Of a stretch of 19,760 nucleotides of DNA, positions 13,382-19,760 are shown one piece after another. The translations under genes were made by a program, and so were the position numbers. Source of the stretch: Candidatus Peregrinibacteria bacterium (GTDB lineage Bacteria > Patescibacteriota > Gracilibacteria > UBA1369); assembly GCA_014729615.1 (NCBI GenBank), contig WJJQ01000138.1, forward strand, positions 1 to 19,760, written 5' to 3'. The notes beneath the pieces were generated by a model, which was not told the origin of the DNA, made no database searches, and worked only from the letters and a program-made list of their open reading frames with translations. Within the stretch, counting starts at the first letter, position 1; the number at the start of each line of letters is the position of its first letter.

Positions 13382-14452
13382 ATGGCCGGAAACACCATTG
13401 GAACCCTGTTCAGAGTAACAACCTGGGGTGAATCCCACGGACCCGCTCTCGGGGTGGTTATTGACGGATGCCCTGCCCGCCTCCAATTATGCGAAAATGA
13501 TGTGCAAGCAGAACTTGACCGTCGTAGACCCGGCCAAAGCGAAGTGGGCACAGCGCGCAAGGAAAAAGACAGCGTTAAAATCTTGTCCGGCGTTTTTGAA
13601 AGTATGACAACTGGTACACCAATCAGTATGGCCGTTTTTAATGACGACCAACGCAGTCATGATTATGATAGTATAAAAAAATTATACAGGCCGGGACATG
13701 CCGATTATACATATGAGCAAAAATACGGTATTCGTGATTATCGCGGCGGCGGTCGATCAAGCGGCCGTGAAACTGTCGCACGGGTAATGGCGGGCGCCGT
13801 TGCAAAAAAATATTTGCTTGAAAAAACATCAATCAGAATTATTGGTCACAGCAAACAGGTTGGCGAAATTGTCGCTGAAAATTTCGATGAATCGCATATT
13901 GAAAAGAATCCTTTAAGATCAGCGGATCCTTCATTATCGAAGAAAAAAGAAGAATACGTTTTAAAAGCCAAAAACGAAGGTGATTCGGTGGGAGGAGTGG
14001 CGGAATTCATAATAAAAAACGTACCGGCGGGTCTTGGCGAGCCCGTTTTCGACAAACTGGAAGCAGACCTTGGCAAGGCGTTATTATCAATAGGTACCGT
14101 AAAAGGAGTTGAATTTGGAAGCGGCTTTATGTCCGCATTAAAACGTGGATCCGAAAACAATGACCAATTTGTCAGCGAAAAAGGCTTTGTTACAGTTGCC
14201 TCAAACGATGCGGGAGGCATTTTGGGCGGAATATCAAGCGGCCACGACATTATTGTAAGAGTGGCAAGTAAGCCGGCATCCAGCATTTTAAAAGAACAGA
14301 ATACCGTTACAAAAGATGGCGATCCAACGAAGATTAGCGTTAAAGGACGACACGACGCATTCATTTTACCCCGACTTATCCCCGTAGCCGAAGCCATGAT
14401 AGCAATCACATTAATGGACCATTACCTCCGACATAATGCTCCACATTCCTGA
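13382..14452 (+). CDS. aroC: Chorismate synthase
   Basis: AroC converts 5-enolpyruvylshikimate 3-phosphate to chorismate, the branch point for aromatic amino acids and folate-type compounds, using reduced FMN. The 356-residue protein is full length. It has the three family signatures: GESHGPALG (16-24), RPGHADYTYEQKYG (103-116) joined to RGGGRSSGRET (121-131), and GRHDAFILPR (322-331). His19 and His106 are the expected acid-base residues. It lies 21 bases after rpmE behind a T-rich leader with no Shine-Dalgarno sequence and may be transcribed from the rpmE promoter. No other shikimate gene is in the window. The gene ends in TGA two bases before the tgt ATG, so translation is probably coupled. 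Confidence 0.96.
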   Translation: MAGNTIGTLFRVTTWGESHGPALGVVIDGCPARLQLCENDVQAELDRRRPGQSEVGTARKEKDSVKILSGVFESMTTGTPISMAVFNDDQRSHDYDSIKKLYRPGHADYTYEQKYGIRDYRGGGRSSGRETVARVMAGAVAKKYLLEKTSIRIIGHSKQVGEIVAENFDESHIEKNPLRSADPSLSKKKEEYVLKAKNEGDSVGGVAEFIIKNVPAGLGEPVFDKLEADLGKALLSIGTVKGVEFGSGFMSALKRGSENNDQFVSEKGFVTVASNDAGGILGGISSGHDIIVRVASKPASSILKEQNTVTKDGDPTKISVKGRHDAFILPRLIPVAEAMIAITLMDHYLRHNAPHS

Positions 14453-14453
14453 G

Positions 14454-15584
14454 ATGTTCGAATTCAAAGTTAAAAAAAAAAGCAATAAAAGCAAAGCCCG
14501 ACTCGGAGCTTTCAAAACCGCGCATGGAACGATTCAAACACCTGTTTTCATGCCCGTTGGCACAAAGGCTACCGTAAAGGGCATTCGACCCGAAGAATTA
14601 ACTGAAACAGGATCTCAAATTATATTGGCCAATACCTACCATTTATATTTAAGACCCGGACATAAACTAATAAAAAAAATGGGCGGTTTGCACAAATTCA
14701 TGAACTGGAAAGGTCCCATTTTAACGGATTCCGGCGGATTTCAAGTTTTCAGTCTGGGTGATTCATTCGGTAACCGTGGTCAAATAGCTAAAAATAAACC
14801 CAAACAAAAACTTGTAAAAATTCTGGAAAACGGTGTTGAATTTCGCAGTGTGCTGGATGGAAGCAAGCACCTTTTCACTCCCGAAAAAGTAATGGAAATC
14901 GAGCATGATTTGGGAGCCGATATTATAATGGCCTTCGATGAATGTCCGGCGCCCGACTCATCCAAAAAATATACGAAAGAATCAATGGAAAGAACGCATC
15001 GCTGGATTATTGAATGTAAAAAAGAACATAACAAACTGATAGCCACATCCGGTCAAATTCAAGCACTATTCCCCATTATTCAGGGCGGCATGTTCGAGGA
15101 TTTACGCGTCGAATCGGCAAAATTCATGGCCGGCCTCGACCTTCCCGGAATTGCAATAGGAGGCCTTGCCGTTGGCGAACCCCGGGAAAAAACCTGGGCG
15201 ATGGTCGATGCAATTCTACCCTATTTACCTGAAAACAAGCCAAGATACATTATGGGCATTGGCACTCCCGAAGATATTGAAGAAGCAATTAAACGAGGCA
15301 TTGATATGTTTGATTGCGTATTGCCTACACGACTTGGAAGGCACGGTTCCGCATTTACCCATGCGGGGCAAATCCACATTAAAAACGAAAAATTTAAAAC
15401 GGACTCATCCCCTCTTGATAAAAAGTGCAACTGCTATACCTGTAAAAACTACACAAAAGCATATTTGCGACATTTAATTTCCGAAAAAGAAATTTTAGGC
15501 GTACATTTGCTTTCATACCATAACATTGCCTTTTTACACAATTTCGTTCTGCAAATTAAAGACAAAATTGCCAAAGAAGACTAA
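14454..15584 (+). CDS. tgt: tRNA-guanine transglycosylase
   Basis: Bacterial Tgt exchanges guanine 34 of the GUN-anticodon tRNAs (Asp, Asn, His, Tyr) for the queuosine precursor preQ1. The 376-residue protein is the standard size. It has TDSGGFQVFSLG with Asp92 (91-102), FDECPAP (161-167), GGLAVGEP (236-243) and the nucleophile Asp287 in MFDCVLPTR. The zinc site is Cys325, Cys327, Cys330 and His356, with the same 26-residue Cys-His spacing as E. coli Tgt. I chose the ATG at 14454 because MFEFKV is the usual Tgt start and it follows the aroC stop by one base. An in-frame ATG at 14436 would overlap aroC and add six residues. No other queuosine genes are visible, so preQ1 may be made elsewhere or salvaged. 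Confidence 0.97.
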   Translation: MFEFKVKKKSNKSKARLGAFKTAHGTIQTPVFMPVGTKATVKGIRPEELTETGSQIILANTYHLYLRPGHKLIKKMGGLHKFMNWKGPILTDSGGFQVFSLGDSFGNRGQIAKNKPKQKLVKILENGVEFRSVLDGSKHLFTPEKVMEIEHDLGADIIMAFDECPAPDSSKKYTKESMERTHRWIIECKKEHNKLIATSGQIQALFPIIQGGMFEDLRVESAKFMAGLDLPGIAIGGLAVGEPREKTWAMVDAILPYLPENKPRYIMGIGTPEDIEEAIKRGIDMFDCVLPTRLGRHGSAFTHAGQIHIKNEKFKTDSSPLDKKCNCYTCKNYTKAYLRHLISEKEILGVHLLSYHNIAFLHNFVLQIKDKIAKED

Positions 15585-15602
15585 ATAATACACATACTCC
15601 CC

Positions 15603-15631
15603 TTTTTAACGCATGATTTTTAAGGTATAAA
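15603..15631 (+). promoter_or_regulatory. Candidate promoter of the HD-hydrolase operon, possibly leaderless
   Basis: TATAAA (15626-15631, five of six) is followed by the ATG at 15638, exactly where transcription would be expected to start. TTTTTA (15603-15608) lies 17 bases upstream as a poor -35 match (three of six). If used, the message would have essentially no leader. The tgt-to-HD gap (15585-15637) holds no hairpin terminator. Confidence 0.38.
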
Positions 15632-15637
15632 TAGAGC

Positions 15638-16216
15638 ATGAAAAATATTGCCAATTACATTTTCGAACTCGGAAATCTAAAAAAGTTCGCACATAGCGGT
15701 ACTAAGTATTACGGAGTGCGTCATCCGGATTCTATTGCAGAACATGTTCAACGCACGGCCATAATCGGATACATATTGGCAAAACTTGAAAAAGCCGACG
15801 CCGAAAAAGTAATGTTGATGTGTTTAACACATGACAACGCCGAGGCCAGAATCACCGATTTGCATAAGCTTGCCAGGCATTATATCGACATACGTGAACC
15901 TGAATTTAAGGCTTATAGCGACCAAGTTGAAAAACTACCCGCTCATATTGCAAAAACGTTCTTGGAAAGTTTTAAAGATTTTGAAGACCTAAAGACCAAA
16001 GAGGCCGTTGTCGCCAAAGACGCGGATTATCTTGAAACGGTTTTTCAATGCAAAGAGTACGCTGAAATAGGCTACAGCGGATGCCTTAATATTCTTGAAA
16101 AAGCCGGAGAGCATTTACGAACCGCGTCCGCAAAAAAACTTTATAAGGAAGCAAAAGAAACTAGTTTTTCAGACTGGTTTCAACATATACGAAGTAAAAT
16201 AAATTTTTCAAAATGA
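15638..16216 (+). CDS. HD-domain phosphohydrolase (YfbR/HDDC2-type, probable 5'-deoxynucleotidase)
   Basis: Enzymes of this HD family hydrolyse deoxynucleoside 5'-monophosphates with a divalent metal. The 192-residue protein has the signature YYGVRHPDSIAEHVQRT (24-40). The HD metal residues are His36, His65-Asp66 and Asp128 (in AKDADYLE), with NAEARITD (67-74) following the HD pair. The length fits the family (about 190-200). The start ATG follows a TATAAA box by six bases. The stop overlaps the ruvA start in ATGA, so the two genes are translationally coupled. I am confident of the fold and family; the nucleotidase substrate is inferred from relatives. Confidence 0.85.
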   Translation: MKNIANYIFELGNLKKFAHSGTKYYGVRHPDSIAEHVQRTAIIGYILAKLEKADAEKVMLMCLTHDNAEARITDLHKLARHYIDIREPEFKAYSDQVEKLPAHIAKTFLESFKDFEDLKTKEAVVAKDADYLETVFQCKEYAEIGYSGCLNILEKAGEHLRTASAKKLYKEAKETSFSDWFQHIRSKINFSK

Positions 16217-16788
16217 TTGCATTTATTGAAGGACAAATACTAAAAAAACATGAAAAAGCGTTAATTGTACTGACTAATCAAATCGGCTACCTTGTTCACG
16301 TGCCGGCTCCCATTATTGACGAATCTACCGAAAATGAAGAAATACAACTTTTCATCCACACCAAAGTTCGGGAAGATGACATTAGCTTGTTTGGCTTCAA
16401 AAGTGAGGACCAATTAAATTTCTTTAAAAAATTAATTAACGTAAACGGAGTGGGCGCGAAAACGGCCGTAGACATTTTATCGGAAAATAATGACGAAATT
16501 AAAAACGCTATTTTTAAAGAAGATGTTTCACACCTCACAAAAGTGCCGGGAATCGGCAAAAAAACAGCCGAAAGAATTGTCGTGGAATTGAAAAATGCGC
16601 CTGAAATGTTCATTGCCGACATTTCAAATCACAAAGGCATTGGCGATGATTTTTCAAACGATGAAGTCATTGACGCGTTGTTAAACCTTGGATACGGCCG
16701 CGCCGAAATTAAAAGGACTCTTAAGTCAGTACCGGGTAATCTTCAAACAAGCGAAGAAATAATCACTTATTTCCTGCAAAACGTGTAA
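16213..16788 (+). CDS. ruvA: Holliday junction DNA helicase subunit RuvA
   Basis: RuvA binds four-way DNA junctions as a tetramer and loads the RuvB motor for branch migration. The 191-residue protein has the OB-fold domain I (about 1-64, starting MIAFIEGQI). Two helix-hairpin-helix motifs follow, at 73-90 (LINVNGVGAKTAVDIL is within this span) and 106-125 (VPGIGKKTAERIV). A flexible linker (about 130-147) leads to the small domain III that contacts RuvB (148-191). The start overlaps the HD-gene stop by four bases, and its TAA overlaps the next ATG by one base. ruvB and ruvC are not adjacent; ruvC and ruvA are often neighbours in other bacteria. There is no Shine-Dalgarno sequence. Confidence 0.95.
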   Translation: MIAFIEGQILKKHEKALIVLTNQIGYLVHVPAPIIDESTENEEIQLFIHTKVREDDISLFGFKSEDQLNFFKKLINVNGVGAKTAVDILSENNDEIKNAIFKEDVSHLTKVPGIGKKTAERIVVELKNAPEMFIADISNHKGIGDDFSNDEVIDALLNLGYGRAEIKRTLKSVPGNLQTSEEIITYFLQNV

Positions 16789-17837
16789 TGAAAATTGAAT
16801 CAAAAAACGCATTCCTTGTCACAAATCCATCAAATGTAAAATATTTGACCGGATTCAAAGGATCAAACGGACAAGTGCTTTTTACAAAGTCAAAAAAATA
16901 CTTTTTAACGGATGCAAGATACATCCAATTCTTAAAAAGTTTAGATAAAAATTTTGATGGAATCATTTATTCAGACTTTCTTAAAACTATTACTAAGATC
17001 TTGAAAAAACATAAAACAAACATGCTTCAGCTTGAAGGAAATCACATTACATATAATCAATTTCAAAAAATCAAATCTGACTTAAAGCCAATCAAAATAA
17101 TTCCCAACATAATGTCTATTGAAAAAGTAAGACAAGTTAAAAAAACGCATGAAATAAAACTTCTTCAAAAAGCACAGCAAATAAATGAAATCGTGTTTAA
17201 AAAAGTCGTCAAAGATTTAAAAAATGGGATCACCGAAATACAAATTGCTGAAACAATAAAAGAACTGGCAAAAAAAGAAGGCGCCGACGATATTTCATTT
17301 GAGCCTATCGCGGCGTTTGGGGAAAACAGTGCTAATCCGCATCATGAAAACACTAAACGCAAATTAAAAAAAGGAGACGTTGTTCTGATTGATATGGGTA
17401 TGAAATATAAAGAATATTGTTCGGACATGACACGCACACTGTTCACAGCCAAACCTAACGCAAAACAAAAAGAAGTATACAATGTCGTTTTACAAGCCCA
17501 ACTTGCGGCGGAAAAAGCGTTAAAAGCCGGCAAGAAAGGGGCCGAAGTCGACAAAACAGCCAGAACAATCATGAAAGATTTTCAATATGAACAGTTTTTT
17601 ACACACAGCTTGGGGCATGGTATCGGCATCGACGTTCACGAATCCCCCGCTTTATCCACTAAAAATGATTTGCCCATTCCCGAAAATGCAGTCGTGACCA
17701 TAGAACCGGGTATTTATCTACAGAAACTTTTTGGCGTTCGCATAGAAGATATGGTATTAGTTAAACGGCAAAAAAACATTAATCTTACAAAAGTACCCAA
17801 AGACATTGAAAGTCTTATATTAAACATTTCAAATTAA
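16788..17837 (+). CDS. M24-family aminopeptidase (Xaa-Pro dipeptidase/aminopeptidase P type)
   Basis: This enzyme removes N-terminal residues before proline or cleaves Xaa-Pro dipeptides with two metal ions. The 349-residue protein has a creatinase-like N-terminal domain (1 to about 115) and the pita-bread catalytic domain. All five metal ligands are present: Asp202 and Asp213 (IDMGMKYKEYCSDMTR), His277 (HSLGHGIG), Glu306 (TIEPGIY) and Glu320 (VRIEDM). The family-level call is firm. PepQ versus PepP cannot be settled from sequence alone, though the size and N-domain resemble short PepQ/YpdF-like enzymes. The ATG overlaps the ruvA stop (TAATG). It is four bases from the next gene. Confidence 0.93.
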   Translation: MKIESKNAFLVTNPSNVKYLTGFKGSNGQVLFTKSKKYFLTDARYIQFLKSLDKNFDGIIYSDFLKTITKILKKHKTNMLQLEGNHITYNQFQKIKSDLKPIKIIPNIMSIEKVRQVKKTHEIKLLQKAQQINEIVFKKVVKDLKNGITEIQIAETIKELAKKEGADDISFEPIAAFGENSANPHHENTKRKLKKGDVVLIDMGMKYKEYCSDMTRTLFTAKPNAKQKEVYNVVLQAQLAAEKALKAGKKGAEVDKTARTIMKDFQYEQFFTHSLGHGIGIDVHESPALSTKNDLPIPENAVVTIEPGIYLQKLFGVRIEDMVLVKRQKNINLTKVPKDIESLILNISN

Positions 17838-17841
17838 TCCA

Positions 17842-19155
17842 ATGGCAAAAAAAATAGGTGTACTAATTTTCCCTGGAACAAATTGCGAGAATGAAACAGT
17901 CAGATCATTGACAATTGCAGGTGCGAAACCGGAAATAATCAGATGGAATGATGATAAAGCACAATTCAAAAACTACGACGGTTTCATTATTCCCGGAGGC
18001 TTTTCATATGAAGACAGAGGCCGTTCCGGTGTTGTTGCGGCCAAAGATCCGGTCATGAACAAAATTGAAAAAGAAGCATTAAAGGGAAAACCTGTCCTCG
18101 GAATATGCAACGGCGCTCAAATTCTGGTGGAATCGGGCTTTATTCCGGGACTGCAGTTTCGCCGACTTGAAATGGCTTTAACATATAATGAACGCACATA
18201 TAAGGGCAAAATTATGGGTACGGGCTTCTATAATGATTGGATTAATATTAAGGCCGATGCTCCAAAAAACAGATCGGCATTCAATAGATTTTCCACAAAA
18301 AAAATTATGCGCATTCCGATCGCGCATGGCGAAGGAAGATTCCATACTGCTGATGAAAAAATGCTTGAAAAATTAATAAAAAATAATCAGACACTTTTCA
18401 GATATTGCGACGACCACGGAAAATACGATCAAAATTTTCCCGTAAATCCAAATGGCACAACATATAATCTGGCAGGAGTATGCAACCTTGAGGGAAACAT
18501 ATTAGCTTTAATGCCACATCCGGAAAGAACGTCAAATGGCCAGCCCGTTATCGATTCAATGGTGGATTATCTTTCTGAACGCGGCAAACTGAAACCTGTC
18601 ATTAAAACAAAGCAAAACACGCCTGAAAAAATAAAGCTGCATCATCACACTCATCAACCCGAAATAAAAATTCATGTCAAAATGATAATAACCGACAATG
18701 AAGAACGAACCATTGAAAGCGCGGCCAAAAAAATCGGATTCCCCGACGCCATGCTTCATAAAGAGCAATATTATAGCATCTGGGTAAGCAAAAAAAAGGA
18801 CCTGCTCGACATAGCAACAAAAATTATCAGATCCGGTGAATTGGTTAATCTAAATAAAGAAATACCCACTATAATTATCGACAAAAAAGTATATGGATAT
18901 GATAAAAACACGGGTCTTTTCGCAAAAAAACACAAAGCACTGGGCAATGCTCAATACTATGTGGTAGAGTCGGGAAATTACGGCGGTAAAAATGCATTTA
19001 ATAAATTGAAACCGTATTTTACCAAAGAAACTATCGCTAAAATTGAAAAAGGAGTTTTTTGGGCTATTAAAATGAAACGAAAAACACAAATCAATAAACT
19101 CTTACAATCACATCTTTTACATAATCCGCATGCGACTCAACTGTTAGCATGTTAA
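17842..19155 (+). CDS. purQ: PurQ-type FGAM synthase glutaminase with a C-terminal extension that may include a PurS-like domain
   Basis: PurQ supplies ammonia from glutamine to PurL for the fourth step of purine synthesis. Residues 1-247 are a class I amidotransferase with FPGTNCENET (10-19), IIPGGFSYEDRGRSG (49-63), the nucleophile Cys89 in GICNGAQIL, and His226-Glu228 in MPHPERT, so the triad is complete. Standard PurQ ends near here. The protein continues through a His-rich linker (LHHHTH, 266-271) into residues 275-348. Their beta-alpha-beta-beta-alpha-beta pattern resembles PurS, the small structural partner of PurQ and PurL. A final stretch of about 90 residues has no identity I recognise. 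The reading frame is open throughout, so the fusion is not a frameshift artefact within this sequence. It lies four bases after the peptidase gene and eleven before glmS. purL is not in the window. Confidence 0.85.
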   Translation: MAKKIGVLIFPGTNCENETVRSLTIAGAKPEIIRWNDDKAQFKNYDGFIIPGGFSYEDRGRSGVVAAKDPVMNKIEKEALKGKPVLGICNGAQILVESGFIPGLQFRRLEMALTYNERTYKGKIMGTGFYNDWINIKADAPKNRSAFNRFSTKKIMRIPIAHGEGRFHTADEKMLEKLIKNNQTLFRYCDDHGKYDQNFPVNPNGTTYNLAGVCNLEGNILALMPHPERTSNGQPVIDSMVDYLSERGKLKPVIKTKQNTPEKIKLHHHTHQPEIKIHVKMIITDNEERTIESAAKKIGFPDAMLHKEQYYSIWVSKKKDLLDIATKIIRSGELVNLNKEIPTIIIDKKVYGYDKNTGLFAKKHKALGNAQYYVVESGNYGGKNAFNKLKPYFTKETIAKIEKGVFWAIKMKRKTQINKLLQSHLLHNPHATQLLAC

Positions 19156-19166
19156 CCCCTTAAATC

Positions 19167-19760
19167 ATGTGTGGAATTTTCGCTTATTCAGGACATCAGG
19201 AAAACGCAGGTGAAATTGTAATTAAAGGACTGAAAAAACTTGAATACAGAGGTTATGACTCTTGGGGAATTGCTTTCAATAAAAACTCTAAGCTTGATTC
19301 TATCAAGCAGGTGGGTAAAATTGGCGAATATGACGTCAAATCAGCTAATATACCGACATCTGAAATAGCTATCGGTCATTCAAGATGGGCTACACATGGC
19401 GGCGTAACTGTTGAAAACGCGCATCCTCACCTTGATGAAAACAACGATTTCGCCGTGGTACATAACGGAATAATTGAAAATCATGAAGAATTGCGCGACG
19501 AGTTACAAAAAAAAGGGTACAAATTCAAATCATCCACGGACACTGAAACTATAGTCCATTTATTGGCTGATTTCAGTAAAAGCAACGATTTTTTAACAGC
19601 CGCCAAGCTCACCCTTAAAAAATTAAAAGGGCGCTATGCCGTGCTATTGATTAAAGGCGGTGAGCATAAAATAATTGCCGCCAGACGAGGATCCCCCTTA
19701 ATTGTGGGAGTAGGTGAAAATGAGTATTTTATAGCATCCGACATACCCGCGTTTTTGGAA
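19167..19760 (+). CDS. glmS: Glucosamine-fructose-6-phosphate aminotransferase, N-terminal part (runs off the right edge)
   Basis: GlmS makes glucosamine 6-phosphate from fructose 6-phosphate and glutamine, the entry to peptidoglycan and amino-sugar synthesis. The first 198 codons are present and open to the edge. They form the class II glutaminase domain: the catalytic Cys follows the initiator Met (MCGIFAYSG), then LEYRGYDSWGIA (25-36), the HSRWATHGG motif (72-80), NAHPH (85-89) and VHNGIIENHEELR (97-109). The sugar isomerase domains would lie beyond the window. PurF and asparagine synthetase share the N-terminal nucleophile fold, but YRGYDS and HSRWATHG are GlmS-specific. The gene follows purQ by eleven bases without a Shine-Dalgarno sequence. 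No glmS ribozyme could fit in that gap. Confidence 0.96.
   Translation, partial: MCGIFAYSGHQENAGEIVIKGLKKLEYRGYDSWGIAFNKNSKLDSIKQVGKIGEYDVKSANIPTSEIAIGHSRWATHGGVTVENAHPHLDENNDFAVVHNGIIENHEELRDELQKKGYKFKSSTDTETIVHLLADFSKSNDFLTAAKLTLKKLKGRYAVLLIKGGEHKIIAARRGSPLIVGVGENEYFIASDIPAFLE

Noticed and set aside
13846..14409. A 187-codon open frame on the minus strand inside aroC
   Set aside because: It lies wholly opposite aroC, which has full family signatures. The peptide has no recognisable motif and no promoter or ribosome binding site precedes it.
14450..16216. Possible UGA recoding as glycine, as in some Gracilibacteria
   Set aside because: TGA ends aroC and the HD gene at their expected lengths. 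No long gene, including gyrA, gyrB and the FecR gene, has an internal TGA.
19156..19166. A glmS ribozyme or riboswitch upstream of glmS
   Set aside because: Only eleven bases separate purQ from glmS, far too few, and the upstream sequence is coding.

Overview
The window is an AT-rich, gene-dense stretch of a bacterial chromosome. It contains no RNA genes, insertion sequences or CRISPR arrays, and no gap between genes exceeds about 160 bases. The content suggests a Patescibacteria/CPR-type bacterium, perhaps near Peregrinibacteria. The clues are bS21 and a C-minus L31, a lone VirB4-like ATPase with a long charged N-terminus, a large secreted FecR-domain protein, an SLH-anchored S41 protease, short leaders and almost no Shine-Dalgarno sites. 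This assignment is moderately confident and needs a 16S rRNA or marker-gene tree. Long genes such as gyrA have no internal TGA, and TGA ends aroC and the HD gene, so the standard bacterial code applies rather than the UGA=Gly code of some Gracilibacteria.

Layout. (1) 1-5890, minus strand. In transcription order: a secreted FecR-domain protein, gyrB, rpsU (bS21), prmC, and the start of prfA, which runs off the left edge. The FecR gene, gyrB and rpsU each have a recognisable sigma70-type promoter, and rpsU is followed by a hairpin terminator. (2) 5891-5990: two back-to-back promoters whose -35 boxes abut. They drive the FecR gene leftward and an SLH/PDZ/S41 exported protease rightward (5991-7748). 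(3) 7750-10236, minus strand: a VirB4/TraC-like ATPase that meets the protease gene tail to tail with one base between them. (4) 10394-19760, plus strand: gyrA, rpmE (L31), aroC, tgt, an HD-domain phosphohydrolase, ruvA, an M24 peptidase, a purQ-type amidotransferase with an unusual C-terminal extension, and the start of glmS, which runs off the right edge. From the HD gene to glmS the genes overlap or sit within about 12 bases, so they look like one operon.

The functions are mostly core information processing: supercoiling, termination and its methylation, ribosomal proteins, tRNA modification and recombination. Added to these are envelope proteins and glutamine-dependent biosynthesis. The observation most worth following up is that rpsU is the only gene here with a strong, extended Shine-Dalgarno sequence, while its neighbours have essentially none. 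This is the pattern known from Bacteroidia, where bS21 helps hide the anti-Shine-Dalgarno and controls its own synthesis. Other points of note are a purQ gene with an apparent PurS-like fusion, a ten-base homopolymer in the gyrB promoter spacer, and drug-site substitutions in GyrA and GyrB.
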